A stretch of DNA of 39,129 nt from positions 1 to 39,129 of the forward strand of contig JACAEG010000198.1 of NCBI GenBank assembly GCA_013388965.1. The letters are read 5' to 3'. A program made the translations under genes and the position numbers. A model generated the notes under the pieces. The model saw only the letters and a list, made by a program, of their open reading frames with translations. It searched no databases and was not told the origin of the DNA. This DNA is from Pseudorhodoplanes sp. GTDB taxonomy: Bacteria; Pseudomonadota; Alphaproteobacteria; Rhizobiales; Xanthobacteraceae. Positions 8,623 to 15,205 of the stretch are shown piece by piece (position 1 is the first letter of the stretch; the number at the start of each line of letters is the position of its first letter).

Positions 8623-9617
8623 ACCATATCGAAATCCCGATCCGAACTCCGAAGACCGAATCCGCCGACGACACCATCCTGCCCTTCGAGGTGGGTGCGC
8701 TGGATTTGCGCGGTCGTGTTGTCCTGCTGGGCGATTCCGTCGATGAAATCCTGACTCGGCACGATTACCCCACGCCGGTGGCGAAGCTTCTGGGCGAAGC
8801 CATCGTGCTTGCCGCCATGTTCGGGTCCGCGCTGAAATTCGAGGGCCGCTTCATCCTGCAGACCCGGAGCGACGGTCCGGTTGGAATGCTGGTCGCGGAC
8901 TATTCCACCTCGGGCAAGATCAGGGCCTGCGCCAAGTTCGACAAGAACAAGGTTGCGGAGGCGGTGGCCGCGCGCAACGCCTCCGGTGCTGCGCTGCTCG
9001 GCACCGGCCACCTTGCGATGACCATCGACCAGGGCGGTGACATGAATCGCTATCAGGGGATCGTCGCCCTCGAAGGCGGCGGCTTGCAGGAGGCCGCTCA
9101 CGAGTATTTCAGGCGCTCCGAACAGATTCCGACAGCGGTGAAAGCCGCAGTCGCGGAAGAATTGATCGCCGGTCCCGGCGGCGCGCGGCATCGCTGGCGC
9201 GCGGGCGGGATCATGGCGCAGTTCCTGCCGAAGGCGCAGGAGCGCATGCGCGGCCCCGATCTCGATCCGGGCGACGCGCCGGAAGGCGTCAATCCACACG
9301 AAATGGCCGAAGACGATGCCTGGGTGGAAGGCCGTTCGCTGATGGCGACGGTCGAGGACCTGGAATTGATCGATCCGGCGCTGTCAACCGAGCGGCTGGT
9401 CTACCGGCTGTTTCACGAGCGAGGCGTGCGCGTATTCGAGCCGGCCGGGATAAAGGCGCAATGTTCATGCTCGCGCGACCATGTCCATACGATGCTGCGG
9501 AGCTTTCCGCAGAGCGACCGCGACGAGATGGTTCAGGATGGCGAGATTTCGGTGACATGCGAATTCTGCAGCCAGAGCTATCGCTTCAAGCCCGAAGACG
9601 TCGCCGACCCCGAATAG
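8619..9617 (+). CDS. hslO: Redox-regulated chaperone Hsp33
   Basis: Cytoplasmic holdase chaperone activated by oxidative unfolding and disulphide formation. From the ATG at 8619, overlapping the argF stop, it has 332 residues. The N-terminal substrate-binding domain includes [18 protein letters not shown] and [16 protein letters not shown]. The C-terminal zinc redox switch is complete: Cys282 and Cys284 (CSC) and Cys314 and Cys317 (CEFC), i.e. CXC-X29-CXXC, within the family's usual spacing. The open frame extends further upstream, but that part lies inside argF in another frame. Placement behind argD-argF is a recurring alphaproteobacterial arrangement. Confidence 0.95.
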   Translation: MNHIEIPIRTPKTESADDTILPFEVGALDLRGRVVLLGDSVDEILTRHDYPTPVAKLLGEAIVLAAMFGSALKFEGRFILQTRSDGPVGMLVADYSTSGKIRACAKFDKNKVAEAVAARNASGAALLGTGHLAMTIDQGGDMNRYQGIVALEGGGLQEAAHEYFRRSEQIPTAVKAAVAEELIAGPGGARHRWRAGGIMAQFLPKAQERMRGPDLDPGDAPEGVNPHEMAEDDAWVEGRSLMATVEDLELIDPALSTERLVYRLFHERGVRVFEPAGIKAQCSCSRDHVHTMLRSFPQSDRDEMVQDGEISVTCEFCSQSYRFKPEDVADPE

Positions 9618-9645
9618 CCGGAGCCTTTCAGGTCTTGACGGGATC

Positions 9646-9673
9646 GAGGCAGGGGCTTCGGCTTCCTGTCTTC
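9646..9673. terminator. Candidate bidirectional terminator hairpin
   Basis: Between the convergent stops of hslO and apaG, GAGGCAGGGGC and GCTTCCTGTCTTC pair around a TTCG tetraloop with one bulged C and several G-T pairs. There is no clear T-tract, so a Rho-independent role is only plausible. Confidence 0.3.
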
Positions 9674-9707
9674 ACGCGAACAGGTATCCACAGCGCTCGA
9701 AAACGCT

Positions 9708-10100
9708 CTAGTTGATCGTGCGCTTGCCGGGCGCCGCATCGAGCGAGAAGGCGGGAATTTCGATCTCGAAAGTCTCGCCCTTCTCGGTGATCATGCCGTA
9801 GCGCCCGGTCATGAATCCGGACGGCGTCGGCAAGGGCACGCCGCTGGTATATTCGAAGGATTGTCCGGGCTCGAGCACCGGCTCCTCTCCGACAACGCCT
9901 GCGCCGCGCACTTCCTGCACACGCCCCGTCGCGTCGGTGATATGCCAGTAGCGCGTCTTGAGCTGGACCGTCTCGTCCCCGTGATTGGAAATCTCGATCG
10001 TATAGGCCCAAAAGAACTGCCCGCGATCGGGTGCGGACCGATCGGGCATGAAGTGCGGTTCGACCGTGACTTCGAGATTGCGAGTGACAGCGCGATACAT
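9708..10100 (-). CDS. apaG: ApaG domain protein
   Basis: Small single-domain protein of the ApaG family (fibronectin-III-like fold), whose E. coli member is linked to Co/Mg resistance and diadenosine tetraphosphate phenotypes; the biochemical role is unsettled. I chose the ATG at 10100, giving MYRAVTRNLEVTVEPHFM and 130 residues, the standard family length. Family features include FFWAYTIEISNHGDETVQL, RYWHITDATG and the glycine-rich GEEPVLEPGQSFEYTSG region ending in the conserved MTGRYGMI. An upstream in-frame start (10190) adds 30 residues without family resemblance. Confidence 0.93.
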   Translation of the reverse strand: MYRAVTRNLEVTVEPHFMPDRSAPDRGQFFWAYTIEISNHGDETVQLKTRYWHITDATGRVQEVRGAGVVGEEPVLEPGQSFEYTSGVPLPTPSGFMTGRYGMITEKGETFEIEIPAFSLDAAPGKRTIN

Positions 10101-10229
10101 GGCCAGGGTTTCCGAATCAGCCTTTGACCCCACCACAGCCAATTCAAGCCTGTCGGCCGCTCTCTTGCAACTGGCGCGGGGGATCGGCAATTCTAGCCAT
10201 CCAAAAGTCCCGCATGGCAGGCGTTCCGG

Positions 10230-11417
10230 ATGCAGGCTCCCGGCCTAATGGCGCCCACGCCGGCAATCGCGGCCGACCGCGATCTCCGGCTCGACCTGTT
10301 TCGGGGGCTGGCGCTCTGGCTGATCTATCTCGACCACATTCCCTCGAACATCGTCTCGTGGGTGACCATCCGCAATTACGGGTTCAGCGACGCCACCGAG
10401 ATCTTCATCTTCATCTCGGGCTATACGGCAGCCTTCGTCTATGGGCGCGCGATGCGGGAGCGCGGCTTCGTCATCGCCAGCGCGCGCATCCTGAAGCGGG
10501 TCTGGCAGATCTATGTCGCCCACGTCTTCCTGTTCACGATCTACCTCGCCGAGATCGCCTATGTGGCGCGCGGATTTCAGAATCCGCTCTACGCGGAAGA
10601 AACCGGAATCCTCGATTTTCTCAGGGAGCCCGATGTCACAATCATCGAGGCGCTGCTGCTGAAATTCAAGCCGGCCAACATGGACGTGCTGCCGCTCTAT
10701 ATCGTGCTGCTGATCCTGTTCCCGCCGATCCTGTTTCTCCTGCAGCGCGCGCCTGCGCTCGCGCTTGCTGCGTCGGCTGCGATCTATGCGGCAAGCTGGG
10801 AATTCGGCTGGAACCTGCCCGCCTATCCGCATGGCGTCTGGTACTTCAATCCCTTTGCCTGGCAGCTGCTGTTCGTGTTCGGCGCATGGTGCGCGCTCGG
10901 CGGCGCGGAGCGGCTCGCGCCCGTCCTGCGGTCGCGCATGACGGTCGCTCTTGCGGTTGCATACCTGGCATTTGCACTCGCGATCGTGCTGACCTGGCAC
11001 ATCCCCAGGCTGGCGACTTTCGTGCCGAAGGTCATCGCCGACTTCATCTATCCGATCGACAAGACCAATCTGGACGTCCTGCGCTTCGCGCATTTTCTCG
11101 CGCTGGCGGCGGTGACCGTGCATTTCCTGCCGAGGGACTGGCCCGGCCTGCGTTCGCAATGGCTCCGTCCGGCCATCGTGTGCGGCCAGCATTCGCTGGA
11201 GATTTTCTGTCTGGGCGTGTTTCTGGCTTTTGCGGCGCATTTCGCCAAGGTTGAGATATCGGGCGGGATTCTGATGCAGGTCGCAGTAAGCGCGTTAGGC
11301 ATTCTCATCATGATTGGAACCGCCTTCCTGATCGCATGGTATAAGACCGCGGAGGCGAGAAAGCCGGATTCCCGGCCCAAGCCGCCCAATGCCGACCTCG
11401 CGGGAGGCGAGGCATGA
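10230..11417 (+). CDS. opgC: OpgC-family membrane acyltransferase
   Basis: Multi-spanning inner-membrane protein of the OpgC family, related to acyltransferase-3 enzymes; characterised members add succinyl groups to periplasmic glucans. The N-terminal signature is clear: RDLRLDLFRGLALWLIYLDH, then ATEIFIFISGYTAAFVYGRA. About ten hydrophobic segments follow over 395 residues, with a short charged tail (EARKPDSRPKPPNADL). The start could also be the ATG at 10248. It is coupled to the next gene by a 4-base overlap (ATGA) and so probably works with the two secreted SGNH proteins downstream. No opgG/opgH glucan synthesis genes are nearby, so the substrate is unknown; succinylation is inferred from the family only. 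Confidence 0.85.
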   Translation: MQAPGLMAPTPAIAADRDLRLDLFRGLALWLIYLDHIPSNIVSWVTIRNYGFSDATEIFIFISGYTAAFVYGRAMRERGFVIASARILKRVWQIYVAHVFLFTIYLAEIAYVARGFQNPLYAEETGILDFLREPDVTIIEALLLKFKPANMDVLPLYIVLLILFPPILFLLQRAPALALAASAAIYAASWEFGWNLPAYPHGVWYFNPFAWQLLFVFGAWCALGGAERLAPVLRSRMTVALAVAYLAFALAIVLTWHIPRLATFVPKVIADFIYPIDKTNLDVLRFAHFLALAAVTVHFLPRDWPGLRSQWLRPAIVCGQHSLEIFCLGVFLAFAAHFAKVEISGGILMQVAVSALGILIMIGTAFLIAWYKTAEARKPDSRPKPPNADLAGGEA

Positions 11418-12169
11418 AAACCCTGCTCGCTGTCGTGCTCACGGCCGTTCTGAGTGCGGGCCCGGCATTTGCCGCGGAGCCTGAGCCCTGCGACGTGCCC
11501 GCCTATCTTGTGGTCGGCGACAGGCCGCTGAAGCGGGTGATGGAAGCGGCCAGGCAGGCCAAGCGGCTCGATATCGTGGTTGTCGGCACCGGCTCCTCGA
11601 CCCTGGGTGGGGCCGATGGCGCCGCCAAGGCCTACCCGGCCCGCCTGCAGGCCGCATTGCAGGAGGTGCTTCCGGACGTCGCCGTGACGGTCAGGACCTA
11701 TGCAAAATCCAGGCAGAGCGCGGCCGAAATGCTCGGAAACTTCGATAAATTGCTGGTCGACGGAGTTCCGTCGCTGGTGGTATGGCAAACGGGGACGGTC
11801 GATGCCATGCGCGGCATCGACGCCGAGGAATTTCGGTCTGTCATCGACAAGGGCATCGAGGCGCTTCATGCGCGTGGTGCGGATGTGGTCCTGATGAACA
11901 TGCAATATAGCCCGCGCACCGAAACCATGATCCAGTTCGATCCCTATGCCGACGCGATGCGGGCGGTTGCGCTGGAGCGCGAGGTGCCGCTGTTCGACCG
12001 GCTCAATCTCATGCGCTACTGGAACGACACCGGAGCGTTCGATCTGTATTCCGCGGCCAAGGACAATGCGCTCGCATCGAGAGTGCATGATTGCCTTGGT
12101 CGCGCGCTGGCCCTGCTTGTCGCCGAAGCGGCCGAGCTGGAAAAGTCGGAGTCGAAAACCTCCCAATGA
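11414..12169 (+). CDS. Secreted SGNH-fold protein, catalytically degenerate
   Basis: Exported protein of 251 residues with a signal peptide (about 1-20, cleavage after AFA). It aligns with the SGNH/GDSL protein encoded immediately downstream, but key positions differ. Block I is GTGSSTLGG at 58-66, retaining serines. The block II glycine is replaced (Ala97 in TYAKSRQSAAEML). The block III Asn is Val129 in WQTGTVDAM. The position matching the catalytic His is Tyr212 in FDLYSAAKD. Hydrolase or acyl-transfer activity is therefore doubtful, and a binding or partner role is possible. It overlaps both the opgC stop and the start of the second SGNH gene by 4 bases, implying coordinated synthesis. 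Confidence 0.78.
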   Translation: MKTLLAVVLTAVLSAGPAFAAEPEPCDVPAYLVVGDRPLKRVMEAARQAKRLDIVVVGTGSSTLGGADGAAKAYPARLQAALQEVLPDVAVTVRTYAKSRQSAAEMLGNFDKLLVDGVPSLVVWQTGTVDAMRGIDAEEFRSVIDKGIEALHARGADVVLMNMQYSPRTETMIQFDPYADAMRAVALEREVPLFDRLNLMRYWNDTGAFDLYSAAKDNALASRVHDCLGRALALLVAEAAELEKSESKTSQ

Positions 12170-12969
12170 CAGGCCGCGTCTTCCCTTTTTGCACAGCGAC
12201 ATGGCTGATTGCGGCGGCACTGGCCGCGTCGCTGCCGCATGGCGCGCGCGCTGAGGGCACGAAGCCTGCCGCGATTCCCTGTGCCGCACCCGCTGATCTG
12301 AGCCGTATCACGACCCCGCTTCCGCGCACCGCCAAGCGTCTCGCGGCCGGCGAGCCTGTCACCATCGTCGCCATTGGCTCCTCGTCCACGGCCGGTGCCG
12401 GTGCGAGTTCGCCTGCGGCCTCCTATCCAAGCAGGCTTGCGGTGGAATTATCCGCACTGTTTCCGCGCCAGCAGATCACCGTGATCAATCGCGGCGTGAA
12501 CGGCGAAGACGCAGCAGAGATGCTGGCGCGGCTCGAGAAGAGCGTGATCGCGGAGAAGCCGGACCTTGTGCTCTGGCAGGTCGGCACCAATGCGATACTG
12601 CGCGACCAGCCGCTCGGGCCGGCCGGCTCGCGCATCCATCAGGGACTCGTCCGGCTCAAGGCGATCGGCGCCGATGTCGTGCTGATCGATCCGCAATTCG
12701 CGCCCAAGGTGCTCGCCAAGGCGGATGTCGACGAGCTGGTCGATCTGCTCGCGGCCACGGCCAAGCGGGACAATGTCAGCCTGTTCCGCCGCTTCGCGGT
12801 GATGCGGCATTGGCGAGAGGTCGCGAAGATACCCTTCGAGGCGTTCCTGTCGCCGGACGAATTGCACATGAACGACTGGAGCTATGCCTGCATCGCCAGG
12901 ATCATGGCGGGCGCCATCGCCGAGGCCGCGAGCCGCGCCACCCTGACCGCGCAGGCCGGCCCCCGGTAA
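12166..12969 (+). CDS. Secreted SGNH/GDSL-family esterase or acyltransferase
   Basis: Exported 267-residue protein, signal peptide about 1-29 (cleavage after ARA). All four SGNH blocks are visible: GSSSTAGAG at 71-79 (nucleophile serine), Gly110 in INRGVNGEDAAEML, Asn142 in WQVGTNAIL, and the DxxH block DELH at 231-234. It is thus likely an active periplasmic esterase or acyltransferase. The start is the ATG overlapping the previous stop; the open frame upstream is inside the preceding gene. Pairing with an OpgC membrane acyltransferase resembles other acyltransferase-3/SGNH partnerships, in which an SGNH domain completes acyl transfer to an extracytoplasmic glycan; that role here is inferred. 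Confidence 0.85.
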   Translation: MTGRVFPFCTATWLIAAALAASLPHGARAEGTKPAAIPCAAPADLSRITTPLPRTAKRLAAGEPVTIVAIGSSSTAGAGASSPAASYPSRLAVELSALFPRQQITVINRGVNGEDAAEMLARLEKSVIAEKPDLVLWQVGTNAILRDQPLGPAGSRIHQGLVRLKAIGADVVLIDPQFAPKVLAKADVDELVDLLAATAKRDNVSLFRRFAVMRHWREVAKIPFEAFLSPDELHMNDWSYACIARIMAGAIAEAASRATLTAQAGPR

Positions 12970-13066
12970 TGCGCGCGGATAGCCTCAAATAGCAGGGATA
13001 ACTTCGGGCCGCCCGCCCGGACATGTTGGCTGGCCTGCGCCGCTCGTCTAAGGGGGTAATGCCGCG

Positions 13067-14293
13067 ATGCGCCGCGCCAGATCCGCGGTCGTGCAACCGG
13101 AACCGACAATGCCCGCAGCGATGAAATCCACCGCCTATCCCGAGCCCCTGCGGGAGCCGACCGGTCCGCTGGCGGAGATCGGCAGCAAGGGCGGCCTGCT
13201 GCCGCGCCAGCGCATCAAGGCGCTGATCGCGCACCGCAAGCTCGTGCAGGCGACGCCCGAGATCGAGGACGTGCAAATCCAGCCGGCCAGCCTCGATCTG
13301 CGGCTCGGCGCGCGGGCGTGGCGTGTACGCGCGAGCTTCCTGCCGGGACGTGAACGTACGGTGGAGCAGCAGCTGAGCGCGCTCGCAACCGACGAGATCA
13401 ATCTGGAACGCGGCGCGGTGCTGGAAAAGGGCTGCGTCTATGTCGTCGAACTGCTCGAGCACCTCAATCTGCCGGAGAGCGTGGCCGGGCTTGCCAATCC
13501 GAAAAGCTCGACCGGCCGCCTGGACATCTTCACCCGCCTGATCGCCGACCGCAGCGACACCTTCGACAGCGTGCGTGGCGGCTATGAGGGAAAAATCTAC
13601 GCCGAGATTTCGCCGTCGAGCTTTTCCATCCGGGTGCGGCGCGGCTCGAAGCTCAATCAGATCCGCTTCCGCCGCCGCAACTCGCAGCAGACCGAGACCA
13701 GCCGCTTCCATCTCACCGACCGCGAACTCGCGGAGCGCCACGAGCGGGCGCCGCTGGTCGACGGCGAGCTCAAGTTGCGCAACGGGCTGATCCTGAGCAT
13801 CGACCTGCGGGGCGCGGCCGACGGCACGCTGGTCGGCTGGCGCGCGCAGCGCTATGCCGGCGTGGTCGATGTCGACCGCATCGGCGAATACGAGCCGCTC
13901 GATTTCTGGGACCCGATCCACCTTCGCGGCGACGGCAAGCTCATCCTCGATCCGCACCAGTTCTACATTCTCGCCTCGCTCGAGCGCGTGCATATTCCGC
14001 CCGATCTCGCCGCCGAGATGGTGCCGATCGATCCGATGATGGGCGAATTCCGCGTCCACTACGCCGGCTTCTTCGATCCCGGCTTCGGCTACACGCCGAA
14101 GGGGGAGCCCGGCGCGCGCGCCGTGCTGGAGGTGCGCAGCCACGAGGTCCCGTTCGCGCTCGAGCACGGCCAGGCGATCGGGCGGCTGGTCTACGAGCCG
14201 ATCGCCGATACGCCGGACGTGCTTTACGGCCAGACCAAGTTCTCCAATTATCAGGGGCAGGGGCTCAAGCTCTCCAAGCACTTCAGGACCTGA
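13067..14293 (+). CDS. dcd: 2'-deoxycytidine 5'-triphosphate deaminase, tandem-domain type
   Basis: Nucleotide-pool enzyme converting dCTP to dUTP, of the long alphaproteobacterial type. Counted from ATG 13067 (408 residues, AGGGGG at 13051-13056 as ribosome site), the first dUTPase-fold unit has IQPASLDLRLG at 71-81, PKSSTGR at 145-151 (matching the SSxxR active-site motif) and Glu180 in YAEISPSS. The second half repeats the fold: LILDPHQFYILASLERVHIP, then DPGFGY and ALEHGQAIGRLVYEP. At the SSxxR position it reads PIDPMMGEF, so this copy is probably non-catalytic. ATGs at 13109 and 13121 are alternative starts and the first 20 residues are not conserved-looking. Confidence 0.88.
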   Translation: MRRARSAVVQPEPTMPAAMKSTAYPEPLREPTGPLAEIGSKGGLLPRQRIKALIAHRKLVQATPEIEDVQIQPASLDLRLGARAWRVRASFLPGRERTVEQQLSALATDEINLERGAVLEKGCVYVVELLEHLNLPESVAGLANPKSSTGRLDIFTRLIADRSDTFDSVRGGYEGKIYAEISPSSFSIRVRRGSKLNQIRFRRRNSQQTETSRFHLTDRELAERHERAPLVDGELKLRNGLILSIDLRGAADGTLVGWRAQRYAGVVDVDRIGEYEPLDFWDPIHLRGDGKLILDPHQFYILASLERVHIPPDLAAEMVPIDPMMGEFRVHYAGFFDPGFGYTPKGEPGARAVLEVRSHEVPFALEHGQAIGRLVYEPIADTPDVLYGQTKFSNYQGQGLKLSKHFRT

Positions 14294-14359
14294 GGCTTTT
14301 CAGGGCGTGAGGGAAGTCTTGCGGCGCGCGGGCCGCATTCGCTATGGTGCGAAGCCGAC

Positions 14360-14433
14360 GCGGGTGTAGCTCAATGGTAGAGCAGGAGCTTCCCAAGCTC
14401 ACGACGAGGGTTCGATTCCCTTCACCCGCTCCA
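14360..14433 (+). tRNA. tRNA-Gly (anticodon CCC)
   Basis: Complete 74-base cloverleaf with encoded CCA. The acceptor stem is GCGGGTG (14360-14366) with CACCCGC (14423-14429). The D arm is GCTC-AATGGTA-GAGC. The anticodon loop is TTCCCAA, giving anticodon CCC. The T arm contains GGTTCGATTCC. The discriminator is T, followed by CCA (14431-14433). The outermost anticodon-stem pair is G-A, the only mismatch I see. It sits 66 bases after the deaminase gene and 7 bases before the convergent SCO gene. Confidence 0.97.
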
Positions 14434-14440
14434 AATACCC

Positions 14441-15037
14441 CTACAGATACTTCCTCAAATCCTCCGCCGCGGCTTCCGGCGTGCGCTTGATGTTGAACGG
14501 CGCGACGAAGCGGCCCTGCTTGTCCATCAGATAGACAAGCGCCGTGTGGTCCATCGTGTAGTCGCCGTCCTTGAGCGGGACCTTCTTGTAATAGACGCGG
14601 TAGGACTTCAGCATCTTATCGAGCGCCTCGGCGCTGCCCGTCACCCCACGCAATTGCGGGTTGAAGCTCGAGAGATAATCCTTCAGCCTGGCCGGCGTGT
14701 CGCGCTCGGGATCGACGGTCACAAACAGCGCATTGATCTTGCCGGCATCGGGGCCGAGTTTGGTCAGTATCTCGGACATTTCGAACAACGCCGTCGGGCA
14801 GATATCGGGGCAGTGCGTGAAGCCGAAAAAGATGAGAAAGGGCCGGCCCTTCAGGCTCTCGTCGGTGATGGTATTTCCATTCTGATCGGTGAGCTCGAAT
14901 GGCCCGCCGACTGCGCTTGCCGTGGACACCTGCGGAGTGGGCCGGCCTGTCAGGAGGAACAGCGCCGTCGTGAAGACCAGCAATCCGCCGAGGAAGGCGG
15001 CGAGGATGATCACGATCCGGGTGGTTCGGGGCATCAT
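14441..15037 (-). CDS. SCO family copper chaperone (SenC/PrrC)
   Basis: Membrane-anchored thioredoxin-like protein that delivers copper to the CuA site of cytochrome c oxidase or acts as a periplasmic thiol-redox protein. The 198 residues start with one membrane anchor (about 8-30). The copper motif CPDIC follows FFGFTH, and the distal copper histidine is in DYTMDHTALVYLMD. Length and motifs are standard. Two adjacent ATGs (15037, 15034) are possible starts. It follows the small membrane ORF by 3 bases. No cytochrome oxidase genes are in the window. Confidence 0.92.
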   Translation of the reverse strand: MMPRTTRIVIILAAFLGGLLVFTTALFLLTGRPTPQVSTASAVGGPFELTDQNGNTITDESLKGRPFLIFFGFTHCPDICPTALFEMSEILTKLGPDAGKINALFVTVDPERDTPARLKDYLSSFNPQLRGVTGSAEALDKMLKSYRVYYKKVPLKDGDYTMDHTALVYLMDKQGRFVAPFNIKRTPEAAAEDLRKYL

Positions 15038-15040
15038 GCG

Positions 15041-15205
15041 TCAGAAACAGGCTGCGATGCCGGCCGCGATCACTTCAAAAAACACCGCGCTGCCATAATG
15101 CGCCCAGAGCGCCAGCGTCCCGCCGACAAGCGCAAGGCCGACGGCGGCGGCGATCACGCCCGCCCGCGACCATTCCTGACCGGCTATGCGCGTTTCTCCG
15201 GACAT
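15041..15205 (-). CDS. Small single-span membrane protein
   Basis: Putative 54-residue protein beginning MSGETRIAGQEWSRAG, with one strong membrane segment (about 16-50) and ending AAGIAACF. As read, the frame is fused to the upstream glycosyltransferase frame. However, the glycosyltransferase's natural C-terminal sequence lies in another frame, and an AGAGGCGG ribosome-binding site stands about 6 bases before this ATG, so I treat it as a separate gene. It ends 3 bases before the SCO gene and probably is cotranscribed with it. Function unknown. Confidence 0.6.
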   Translation of the reverse strand: MSGETRIAGQEWSRAGVIAAAVGLALVGGTLALWAHYGSAVFFEVIAAGIAACF

